Part shown: positions 23,502-31,078 of the stretch, in pieces
Numbering within the stretch: position 1 is the first letter of the stretch
Layout: each line of letters opens with the position of its first letter
From: CAZLAK01 sp964557545
GTDB lineage: Bacteria > Bacillota > Desulfotomaculia > Desulfotomaculales > Pelotomaculaceae
Length of the DNA: 53,402 nt
Reading direction: 5' to 3'
Assembly: GCA_964557545.1 (NCBI GenBank)
Contig: CAZLAK010000012.1
Coordinates: 1-53,402, forward strand
The notes under the pieces: model-generated
Seen by the model: the letters and a program-made list of their open reading frames with translations, nothing else
Database searches by the model: none
What the model was told of the DNA's origin: nothing
Program-made: the position numbers and the translations under genes

Positions 23502-24712
23502 AGAGATCTGTTTTAGTAATTTCTCTTTTAATATTGGCCGTTACAATGGTTATTTCTTCTTTCCTGGCAGCCGGCTGCTGGGACCGCCGGGAAATTTCCG
23601 GGGTAGCCGTGGTGCTGGGCACGGGAGTCGACTGGACGCCGCAAGGCAAAATCCGCCTCACCGTGCAGGTGGCTAGACACACTGCTTTTGTGGGCGGCGA
23701 GACGGGCAGCGGGGGAAAGGAAGCCACCGCGGCCAGCTGGACCGTTTCGGCCGAGGGCAGAACCATTGAAGAAGCTGAAAGAAACCTGGCATATTTTGTT
23801 CCCCGCCAGATTTACTGGGGCCACAGCATCATCCTGGTCATGGGAGAAGAAATGGCCAAAAGGGGCGCAAATGCGATGTTAAATTTCTTCCAGCGCAGCC
23901 GGCAGCCGCGGGAGAACATGTGGGTGATGGTCTGCAAAGGGGAAGCCAGGGATTTCCTGGTATCTTACTCGGTCTTAGAAAAGACTTCTGCCCAGGCTGC
24001 CGGCTTTCTTTCTTTGCTGCGGGCCGGCCACGCCGTGCACTTGCGGGAATTTTCGGAAATGCTGGCCAAAAGAGGTGTGGAGCCGTCTTGTGCCATGGTG
24101 GAGGTCAGGGACGAGGGAAGCGTGCCTTCCCAGGGGCAGGAAAAAGAGCCCACGGCTAAAAAACAGGCAGCTCTTTGCGGCACAGCCGTCTTTAAAGAGG
24201 ACAGGCTGGTGGGCTGCCTGAACGATGATGAAACGCGGGCTGCCCTCTGGCTCATAGGTGGAAGATTACAAGAAATCATCGCTGCCCCAAGCCCAGAAGA
24301 CCCGTCTAAAATGCTGTCCTATAAAATGAGACGGGGCAAGACTAAAGTTACGCCGCATTACGACGGCGAGCGCCCCTTTTTCCATGTGACAATAGAAGTA
24401 GAAGGCGACGTGCTGGAACAGCAGGGCGACGAAAACCTGGCCAACAAAGAAACCCTGGCGGCTGTGGAAAAAAGCGTGTCCGCAGAAATGGAAAAAAGGC
24501 TCGCAGCTGTTTTGCACAAAGTCCAAAAAGAGTACGGTGCGGACATATTTGGTTTTGGGGAAGCTTTCCGCCGGAAGTACAAAAGGGAATGGCAGGCATT
24601 AAAAAATAGCTGGGACGAACACTTGGCGCAGGCAGGCATTTCTTTGCAGGTAGAAGCTAAAGTGCGGGATTTTGGCCTTTTGACCACCAAGGCCAGCGCC
24701 AAAAAAAATTAA
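23498..24712 (+). CDS. Spore germination receptor C subunit (Ger(x)C lipoprotein)
   Basis: 404 residues. Lipoprotein signal peptide ending in the lipobox LAAGC followed by WDRREISGVAVVLG, the family signature. It would be lipidated and anchored on the outer face of the inner spore membrane. The start is a TTG within the end of the B gene (overlap TTGA). The C-terminus VKVR/DFGLL matches the family's end. Confidence 0.94.
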   Translation: MKRSVLVISLLILAVTMVISSFLAAGCWDRREISGVAVVLGTGVDWTPQGKIRLTVQVARHTAFVGGETGSGGKEATAASWTVSAEGRTIEEAERNLAYFVPRQIYWGHSIILVMGEEMAKRGANAMLNFFQRSRQPRENMWVMVCKGEARDFLVSYSVLEKTSAQAAGFLSLLRAGHAVHLREFSEMLAKRGVEPSCAMVEVRDEGSVPSQGQEKEPTAKKQAALCGTAVFKEDRLVGCLNDDETRAALWLIGGRLQEIIAAPSPEDPSKMLSYKMRRGKTKVTPHYDGERPFFHVTIEVEGDVLEQQGDENLANKETLAAVEKSVSAEMEKRLAAVLHKVQKEYGADIFGFGEAFRRKYKREWQALKNSWDEHLAQAGISLQVEAKVRDFGLLTTKASAKKN

Positions 24713-24731
24713 AAGGGGTGCGCTTTTCGCC

Positions 24732-24947
24732 GTGGCAGCCGCAGTCTTAACCTTTGTGGCACTGGTTGCTTTTTTAGAAGGGCGCAGTCTGGTAAAGAAA
24801 AAAATGTACCGGGAGCTGGCCGCGTTTGGAGTTTTGCTGCTGGGCGGTTTGGCTTTGCTCGTACCCCAGCTCTTAGGGGTAAGGCTGGCCAGCCCCATGA
24901 AGGCCGTTGAGGCGATTTTCGGGCCGCTCAGCAGGTTTTTGCAGTAA
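24732..24947 (+). CDS. Small two-helix membrane protein of the germination operon (D-subunit-like)
   Basis: 71 residues from GTG 24732, 19 bases after the C gene. Two hydrophobic segments (AVLTFVALVAFLEG and LAAFGVLLLGGLALLVPQLLG) joined by a basic loop (RSLVKKKMYRE). Small two-helix 'D' proteins accompany some gerA-type operons in Bacillus and modulate receptor function; size, topology and place fit. Sequence similarity was not tested. Confidence 0.7.
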   Translation: MAAAVLTFVALVAFLEGRSLVKKKMYRELAAFGVLLLGGLALLVPQLLGVRLASPMKAVEAIFGPLSRFLQ

Positions 24948-24969
24948 AACTTTTTCAGCAGCTCAAAAG

Positions 24970-26865
24970 TTAGCGGCTTAAAAGGCTCCCCACGTACTTT
25001 AAGAGCTCATTGGCACAGGCAGGGCAGTAACCGTTTTCCTCGATGAGCCTGGCACACACTTCGTTTATGCGCTTTAACTGCTCGGCGTCTGGAGTTTTGC
25101 TGGACGTGGTTATTTTAACCACGTCCTTTAAATCGGCAAAGAGCTTTCTCTCGATGGCCTCTTTGAGCCGCTCGTGCGAGCGGTAATCGAACACCTGGCC
25201 CTTGCGGGCGTAGGAGGAAAGCTTAATGAGGATCTCTTCCCTAAAAGCCTTTTTGGCGCTCTCGGCAATGCCGATCTGCTCTTCGATCGAGCGCATGAGC
25301 TTTTCGTCCGGCTCCAGCTCCTCGTCGGTGATGGGGTCCACTATCTTGGTGCCGCTGCAGTAGGCCTCTACATTATCTAAGTAGTTGTTAAAGAGCACTT
25401 TGGCCGACTCTTCGTACGAGTAGACAAAGGCCTTCTGCACTTCCTTTTTGGCAATCTCGTCGTACTCGCGGCGGGCTATGGAAATGAAGTTCAAAAGCCG
25501 CTCCCGCTCTTCCCTGGTGATGGACGGGTGCTGGTCTAAGCCCTCTTTCAGGGCGCGCAGCACATCCAGAGCATTGATGCACTGCGTGGAAGTGCGGATC
25601 AGCGCCGAGGAAAGCCGGTTGATCACGTAGCGCGGGTCCACCCCGCTCATGCCCTCGTCCGGGGCTTCCGCCTGCAGTTCCTGGACGTCCTTTTGCACAA
25701 AGCCCTCCACGTCCTGGCCGTCGTAGAGCTTCATTTTCTTAACCAAATCCATGCCCTGCTTTTTGGACTCTTTCAAGCGTGAGAGCACGGAGAAGATAGC
25801 CGCCACCTTTAAGGCATGAGGGGCGATATGGATATTTTTTAAGTCGCTCTGGCCTATTAATTTTTCGTAAATCTTGACTTCTTCGCTGACCTTCAAATTG
25901 TAGGGGATCTTCATGACAATGATGCGGGACTGCAGGGCTTCGTTTTTCTTGTTGCTGATAAAACTCTTGTACTCGTTTTCGTTGGTGTGGGCCACGACCA
26001 TAATGTCGGCGTAGATAAGCGCAAAGCGGCCGGCCTTGAAATTGCCCTCCTGAGAGAGGGAGAGCAGGTTGTAGAGGAATTTCTCGTCGCATTTCAGCAT
26101 CTCCTGAAACTCCATGATGCCGCGGTTGGCGATGTTCAGCTCGCCGTCAAAGCGGTAAGCCCGCGGGTCGGACTCTGAGCCGTACTCGGTAATAGTGGAA
26201 AAATCCACGCTGCCCGTTAAGTCGGCTATGTCCTGTGACTTGGGGTCAGATGGGGCAAAAGTGCCGATACCCACTCTCTTGTCCTCGGACAAAAAGATCC
26301 TCTTTACCCGCACTTTCTCGATATTGCCGCCGTACTCTTCCTCCACCATCAGGCGGCAGGAGGGGCAGAGCTCACCCTCGATGTAGACGCCGTACTCTCT
26401 TTGGAAATCTTCCCGCAGCTCGCGGGGAATCAGGTGCAGCGGCTCTTCGTGCATGGGGCAGCCCGCAATAGCGTAGAGGGCCCCTTCCTCGGTGCGGCTG
26501 TACTTTTCCAGGCCGCGCTTTAACATGGCCACCAGGGTAGATTTGCCCCCGCTCACCGGCCCCATGAGCAGCAGGATGCGCTTTCTCACATCCAGGCGGC
26601 GGGCGGCCGGGTGAAAGTACTCCTCCACCAGTCTCTCTAAGGTTTTGTCCAGGCCAAAGAGCTCGCCGCTGAAAAACTTGTATTTTTTTACCGGCCCGTC
26701 TTCTTCCACACCGGCAGACCTGATCATGTGGTAGAGGCGGGCATGGGCAAGCTGGGCTACGTGCGGCCTTTTTTTAACGATCTCCAGGTAGTCAAGAAAA
26801 GTCCCTTCCCAGGCGAGCTGCCTTTCGGCCGCGCTGTGTTCTCTTAACCGCTTCATGAAGTCCAC
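24970..26865 (-). CDS. prkA: PrkA-type AAA serine protein kinase/ATPase of sporulation
   Basis: 631 residues, the usual length. N-terminus MDFMKRLREH with WEGTFLDYLEIV, the AAA domain with Walker A GPVSGGKS (about 115), CPMHEEPLHLIPRE, a CPSC pair in GELCPSCRLM, and the C-terminal PrkA domain (YDEIAKKEVQKAF; DEELEPDEKLMRSIEEQIG) are family hallmarks. PrkA acts in the mother cell early in sporulation together with YhbH and SpoVR. The GTG start at 26865 gives the conserved MD-K-R beginning and has GAGGG before it. Its expected downstream partner yhbH is 4.4 kb away, beyond the ger operon. Confidence 0.94.
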   Translation of the reverse strand: MDFMKRLREHSAAERQLAWEGTFLDYLEIVKKRPHVAQLAHARLYHMIRSAGVEEDGPVKKYKFFSGELFGLDKTLERLVEEYFHPAARRLDVRKRILLLMGPVSGGKSTLVAMLKRGLEKYSRTEEGALYAIAGCPMHEEPLHLIPRELREDFQREYGVYIEGELCPSCRLMVEEEYGGNIEKVRVKRIFLSEDKRVGIGTFAPSDPKSQDIADLTGSVDFSTITEYGSESDPRAYRFDGELNIANRGIMEFQEMLKCDEKFLYNLLSLSQEGNFKAGRFALIYADIMVVAHTNENEYKSFISNKKNEALQSRIIVMKIPYNLKVSEEVKIYEKLIGQSDLKNIHIAPHALKVAAIFSVLSRLKESKKQGMDLVKKMKLYDGQDVEGFVQKDVQELQAEAPDEGMSGVDPRYVINRLSSALIRTSTQCINALDVLRALKEGLDQHPSITREERERLLNFISIARREYDEIAKKEVQKAFVYSYEESAKVLFNNYLDNVEAYCSGTKIVDPITDEELEPDEKLMRSIEEQIGIAESAKKAFREEILIKLSSYARKGQVFDYRSHERLKEAIERKLFADLKDVVKITTSSKTPDAEQLKRINEVCARLIEENGYCPACANELLKYVGSLLSR

Positions 26866-26908
26866 TTATCCCTCACCCCTTGAATATTACATTATATGCA
26901 CGGCGGCA

Positions 26909-26938
26909 CAAAAAAGAATGGGCTGCCTTACGGCAGCC
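26909..26938 (-). terminator. Intrinsic terminator after the GerMN gene
   Basis: Seven-base arms GGCTGCC and GGCAGCC with loop TTAC, followed on the minus strand by CATTCTTTTTT. It separates the GerMN gene from prkA, which must then have its own promoter in 26866-26908. Confidence 0.75.
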
Positions 26939-26995
26939 GCGCCCCAAACTCCGTTTTTTCGCAGTTTTGCAGTTTAAAATTTTATAACCCGCACT

Positions 26996-27886
26996 TCACC
27001 AGACTAGCGGGACGGTCACCTTATCCATTTCCCGCCCGTCTTCAGGGCTTATCCAAAAAACTTCCAGCCTGCCCCGGCCCGCAACGGGCGCGGGCGGCGA
27101 AAGAACGGCCGAGAAATCTCCCCGGCCCGGTGCGCCGGTGGTAGCCGTGGCGAACGTTTCGGCCAGCACCCTTCCCCCTTCTTCTACCAGGCGCAAGTTA
27201 ACCGTCCCTTCAAAGACCCGGGCGCTGCCGCGCACCTCCAGCGGAAAACCTACCTTTTGGCCGGGCAAAGGCCGGGTTACCCAGATGGCTGGCTCGTAAA
27301 CCTTGGAGAGATCCCTTTTAAAAGGCTGCTCGTAGAGGCCCACGTGGCCCCACCAGTCCATGGTTTCTTCGTCCAGTTTGCCCTCCACCATAAAAGAAAC
27401 TCTCTCCACACCGGGCAGTTCGGTTAAGGTGTTGACGATGCTGGCAATCCCCAGGGCTTCACCGCTGGCCCCTGCGTTGGCGTGCAGCACTTCCCGGGAA
27501 AAGTTAACCGTGGCCGTGCCGCCGGTCACCGTCACCCCTAAAACCCGCGCACCGGAGGGCAGGACGCGCTGGGCGCCGGGTGTGGACGGGGTACCGGTAA
27601 TAAGCTCCTGGACGGCTGCCCGGTAGGGGTCTTCCGGTTTAGGAATGCGGTGCACTTCCCGCACCAGATAAGCGTCTTGCGCCGTCATCTTCAAGTAGTA
27701 GACGACCAAATCTGAAAAATCGGCTGGCGCTTTTTCTTCTGCCGCAGGGGGTGCCGGCGGCGGGGCGGGCGCCTGCTCTACCCCGCGCCCTTTCCCCCAA
27801 AAATACGGACGGGCTGCCACCAGTGCAGAAGCAACTACCAAAACGGCCAGCGCGGCAGCTCCCACAAAAGCAACCTTAAATTTCAA
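26996..27886 (-). CDS. GerMN/Gmad2 domain exported protein
   Basis: 296 residues. N-terminal membrane anchor (FKVAFVGAAALAVLVVASALVAA), a proline/alanine-rich linker (about 38-52), a GerMN domain (VYYLKMTAQDAYLVREVHRI; PYRAAVQELITGTP; VTGGTATVNFSREV) and a C-terminal Gmad2 immunoglobulin-like domain (IWVTRPLPGQKVGFPLEVRGSARVFEGTV). Proteins of this build sit outside the membrane in spore formers; GerM acts in spore cortex assembly and germination. The start is a TTG with GGTGAG before it. It has its own terminator. Confidence 0.88.
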   Translation of the reverse strand: MKFKVAFVGAAALAVLVVASALVAARPYFWGKGRGVEQAPAPPPAPPAAEEKAPADFSDLVVYYLKMTAQDAYLVREVHRIPKPEDPYRAAVQELITGTPSTPGAQRVLPSGARVLGVTVTGGTATVNFSREVLHANAGASGEALGIASIVNTLTELPGVERVSFMVEGKLDEETMDWWGHVGLYEQPFKRDLSKVYEPAIWVTRPLPGQKVGFPLEVRGSARVFEGTVNLRLVEEGGRVLAETFATATTGAPGRGDFSAVLSPPAPVAGRGRLEVFWISPEDGREMDKVTVPLVW

Positions 27887-28084
27887 TACTGCTCACCGCC
27901 TTATTTTTTATACTTACATATTTTAACATACACTTGCTGTAAAATTATAACACGGCAGGCGTTTAAAATAAATTTTTTATCTCAAAAATATTTATATTAA
28001 AAAAATTTTAACAAATAAAAAAGCAAAATTAGGGAGCTTCCGGCACGGCACCGCCCGCCCCTCTAATTTCGCCTCTTCACTTCT
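27887..28084. other. AT-rich intergenic region
   Basis: 198 bases, very AT-rich at 27900-28030, then a GC-rich stretch. It should hold the GerMN promoter (a TATAAT is at about 27944-27949 in the minus direction) and the end of the small gene upstream. No other structure was seen. Confidence 0.35.
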
Positions 28085-28207
28085 TTAGTGCGGCAGGTAG
28101 GCCACGATGTACTTTTTATCCTCTTCCAGAATTTCGGCCACTTCTTCTTCATCTACAAACAGGTAGTGCACTTCTTCCCCTTCGCTCCAGGTGACGATGC
28201 ACTGCAC
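28085..28207 (-). CDS. Small hypothetical protein, 40 residues
   Basis: GTG 28207 is preceded at nine bases by GGAGG. The product VQCIVTWSEGEEVHYLFVD followed by EEEVAEILEEDKKYIVAYLPH is acidic and reads like real protein. A longer start (ATG 28243, 52 residues, MNPVCKKRRFKA added) has no ribosome binding site. No family recognised. It lies between gatD and the GerMN gene on the same strand. Confidence 0.55.
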   Translation of the reverse strand: MQCIVTWSEGEEVHYLFVDEEEVAEILEEDKKYIVAYLPH

Positions 28208-28338
28208 GGCTTTAAACCTCCGCTTTTTGCATACAGGATTCATTACACTTTTATTTTAGACCACCTGGTAGAACAAAGGGAATAAAAATTTATGAACTAA
28301 AAAGGTCAAAATATTAACAAAATTGCCAGTGCGGCGCA

Positions 28339-29100
28339 CTAACAGGACATTTCCTTTAAGCCCATGAGTTTAAAGGCCGCCCGCCTGGCCGCATGTTCTA
28401 AGACGTCGTCCAGCGGGGTCAGAGCACCAGCCAGCCCTTTTCTTTGGGCGGCCAGCTCTATCAAGTAGTCAGACAAGGCCGGGTTCCTGGGCAGCACCGG
28501 CCCGTGCAGGTAGGTGCAGAATACGTTCTTGTAGCGGACCCCTTCCGTGCCGTCGCACCCGTTATTGCCGTAGCCAAAGACAATTTTTCCCAGAGGCTCG
28601 ACTCGGCCCAGGTAAGTACGGCCCAGGTGGTTTTCAAAACCGGCCAGCCGCACACACGTGCCGCCCAGGCGGACATCAACGGCGGCGTTGCCCACCAGGC
28701 GTTTTTTGCCGGCAACCGTGTAAAAGTCCAAAATGCCAAGACCCGGAATTGACTTTCTGCCGGCCGGCTGGTAATAGCGGCCCAGGAGCTGGTAACCCCC
28801 ACACACGGCCAGGACAACCAGACCGCCTTCAACGGCCTCTTTTAGGTTTCCAGCACGCTTTAAGAGGTCGGAAGCGCAGGCCGCCATTTCCCGGTCGGAG
28901 CCGCCGCCGATAAAGAGCAGGTCAAACTCGCGAAAATCAACCCGTTCTCCAACGTGCACGGGGCGCAAAATAACTGACAAGCCCCGCCACTGACAGCGCC
29001 TTACTACGGCAGTTACGTTGCCGCGGTCGCCGTAGAGGTTGAGCAGTTCCGGATAGAGGTGTCCCAAAACCAGCGGTTCTTTTAAAGCCATATCCTTCAC
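28339..29100 (-). CDS. gatD: GatD, glutamine amidotransferase of lipid II isoglutaminyl synthase
   Basis: 253 residues, CobB/CobQ-like class I amidotransferase. Start region LGHLYPELLNLYGDRGNV, nucleophile Cys in LAVCGGYQLLG (about residue 98), and the catalytic His in YLHGPVLPRNP. With MurT it amidates the glutamate of the peptidoglycan stem peptide. Its start overlaps the end of murT by four bases. Confidence 0.92.
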   Translation of the reverse strand: MKDMALKEPLVLGHLYPELLNLYGDRGNVTAVVRRCQWRGLSVILRPVHVGERVDFREFDLLFIGGGSDREMAACASDLLKRAGNLKEAVEGGLVVLAVCGGYQLLGRYYQPAGRKSIPGLGILDFYTVAGKKRLVGNAAVDVRLGGTCVRLAGFENHLGRTYLGRVEPLGKIVFGYGNNGCDGTEGVRYKNVFCTYLHGPVLPRNPALSDYLIELAAQRKGLAGALTPLDDVLEHAARRAAFKLMGLKEMSC

Positions 29101-30443
29101 CTGCCCAACACTCTCATCAGTTGCTGGCGCACAACTTTTAGGGCAGTGTAAGTAACAAAAAACCAGTAATCGCCGGCCTCAAACTGCAGGGCGGCGCCAA
29201 CCGCTTTCTTGGGACAGGGCTCTACAACCAGCCTGCCTGGGGGCAGGCCGGCGTACTTTAAGCGCAAGGCCGCCTCTTCCGCCCTTCCGCCGGTACAGAC
29301 CGCTATCCCCTCCCAGCCGCTCACCGCCAGAAATTCTTCCCAATCCACGTCCCAAAGCCAGGAGACATCTCTGCCGTCGGCGACATTGTCGTTTAAGGCC
29401 ACGAGCATCACCCTTTTGACGGCCGGCCGGCCGCTGAAGGTGCGCAGTATTTCGTTAAAACCGGCGGGGTTTTTGACTAAAGCAAGTAATACTTCCCTGC
29501 CGCCGACAGAAAACCTCTCCATACGCCCCGCCACGGGAGAAAAGCTTTCTACCGCCCCGGCGGCCACTGCCAGGGGCACTCCCAGCAAGACCCCGGCTGA
29601 CACAGCAGCCAGGGCATTGTAAAGGTTGTACTGGCCGCCGGTTTTGAGCTCTAAACGGACACAGTTTCCGGCGTAGGAAATTTGACAAGCAGCCTTCCCG
29701 CCGCCTGCTGGCACCAAAAACCCCTCAACTTGTGGTGTTGGCCTGGCAAAAGAACAGGAAAGGCAGCGGTAAAAGGCCCCGTAATCCAGGGGAGCATTGC
29801 ACACGGGGCACAAGGCAGCCCGCAGCACCCGGTGCAGGGCGCACAACCGTTCTTGGGCCAGGCCGTAGTAGAAGGGGGGCCGGGAGGAGCACGGTATTAC
29901 GCCCAAATGGGCGACCAGCGGGTCGTCGGCATTTAAAACCAGCTGTACGTCCTCCCTGCCGGCCAGAGCTGCTTTTAGCGCCACAACCAAACTGTCAACT
30001 TCACCGTAGCGGTCAAGCTGATCGCGGGAAAAATTGGTAAGAACCAGAAGGCGCGGTGAAACTTCCCCCAGCACGGCTGGCAAGGTAGCTTCATCCACCT
30101 CTAGGACGGCGCAATCACAGTTTACCGAACCGCCGGCACCGGAACGCAAAACAAGACAGGCAGTTACGCCGGAAATAAGGTTAGCCCCTTCCGAATTAAC
30201 GGCTACCCGGCGGCCGGCCACCCGCAGGATACCGGCAAGCATGTTGGTAGTGGTCGTCTTGCCGTTGGTGCCGGAGACCAGGACGACACCGCCGGGCACC
30301 TGGCCGGCCAGATCCCTAAGGCAGTTAGGGTAGAGGCGCCGGGCTACAGCCCCGGGCAGGGATGTGCCGCCAAAGCCGCGGGCCCGGCTGGCGAGGTAGG
30401 CAATTTTTCCGGCCAGCACGGAGGAAGTCAAACCTATTTTCAT
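29097..30443 (-). CDS. murT: MurT, Mur-ligase subunit of lipid II isoglutaminyl synthase
   Basis: 448 residues. Mur ligase ATP site SGTNGKTTTTNML (about 57), a four-cysteine zinc ribbon (CPVCNAPLDYGAFYRCLSC) typical of MurT, and the C-terminal DUF1727 region (MLVALNDNVADGRDVSWLWDV). It activates the stem-peptide glutamate for amidation by GatD. ATG 30443 matches the family's MKI start; a GTG nine bases upstream is an alternative. Confidence 0.92.
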   Translation of the reverse strand: MKIGLTSSVLAGKIAYLASRARGFGGTSLPGAVARRLYPNCLRDLAGQVPGGVVLVSGTNGKTTTTNMLAGILRVAGRRVAVNSEGANLISGVTACLVLRSGAGGSVNCDCAVLEVDEATLPAVLGEVSPRLLVLTNFSRDQLDRYGEVDSLVVALKAALAGREDVQLVLNADDPLVAHLGVIPCSSRPPFYYGLAQERLCALHRVLRAALCPVCNAPLDYGAFYRCLSCSFARPTPQVEGFLVPAGGGKAACQISYAGNCVRLELKTGGQYNLYNALAAVSAGVLLGVPLAVAAGAVESFSPVAGRMERFSVGGREVLLALVKNPAGFNEILRTFSGRPAVKRVMLVALNDNVADGRDVSWLWDVDWEEFLAVSGWEGIAVCTGGRAEEAALRLKYAGLPPGRLVVEPCPKKAVGAALQFEAGDYWFFVTYTALKVVRQQLMRVLGR

Positions 30444-30537
30444 GCATAACACCGCTTATTTGCTATATTTACCTATATTATACATATTTTCCATATATAA
30501 TGCAATGTTTTATGCTTTAATGTCTTTTTACTTAAAA

Positions 30538-30816
30538 TCAAAAAGCAATTTTAAAGTCGTCAAATTCTCCCGTGTAACTGCTCCACTCGACTTCCAGGCC
30601 GGCAACTTCCGCCAGGGGAGGGCCCTTACGGCACCAGGAAACCATCTCCTCCACAGCGCCCTTTTCGCCTTCGAAGACAGCTTCCACTGCCCTGTCCGGC
30701 CGGTTTTTTACCCAGCCGGTCAGTCCGAGTTGGCGGGCGCGGTCCCTGGTTTCAGCACGGAAATAGACACCCTGCACCCTGCCCCTCACCACCACGCGGG
30801 CTCTTACTTTTTCCAA
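30538..30816 (-). CDS. acyP: Acylphosphatase
   Basis: 92 residues with the catalytic arginine in GRVQGVYFRAETRDRA and asparagine in LTGWVKNRPD. Hydrolyses acyl phosphates. Stand-alone gene, divergent from iorA. Confidence 0.95.
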   Translation of the reverse strand: MEKVRARVVVRGRVQGVYFRAETRDRARQLGLTGWVKNRPDRAVEAVFEGEKGAVEEMVSWCRKGPPLAEVAGLEVEWSSYTGEFDDFKIAF

Positions 30817-30884
30817 AGAAGCTTCCCCCTTTCAGCGCACTTTTGTTTTTTCGGCTGTATCAATATTTTACAACAAAATACCCC

Positions 30885-30913
30885 GTGACAGGCTGGACGG
30901 TGTGTGGTAGAAT
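30885..30913 (+). promoter_or_regulatory. Sigma-A type promoter of the ior-paaK operon
   Basis: GTGACA (30885-30890) and TAGAAT (30908-30913) with a 17-base spacer. It is followed by a 160-base leader before iorA. Confidence 0.6.
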
Positions 30914-30919
30914 TTTTGG

Positions 30920-31053
30920 CAGTGAAAAAATTAATATTACTGTTCAGATGAGTTGAGTTGAGCGGAATTTTGCGAGATGGTGGAGGCGAGCGGGCTTTTG
31001 GGTTTTTTAAGCCACAAAAAAAGACCGGGCTCACCGCCCGGCTTTATTTTTTA
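30920..31053 (+). promoter_or_regulatory. iorA leader ending in an intrinsic terminator (possible attenuator)
   Basis: Downstream of the promoter and upstream of iorA, CCGGGC/GCCCGG (31025-31041, loop TCACC) is followed by CTTTATTTTTT. A second hairpin GGCTT/AAGCC (about 30997-31015) precedes it. A terminator between a promoter and its first gene suggests attenuation or a riboswitch. No T-box sequence (GGGTGG-ACCGCG) was found. It could alternatively be a small stand-alone RNA. Confidence 0.5.
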
Positions 31054-31078
31054 GCTTGCAACAGGGGGAAGCAAAAAA

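Noticed and set aside
30920..31053. T-box or 6S RNA
   Set aside because: No T-box sequence is present, and the length and closing stem do not fit 6S RNA.
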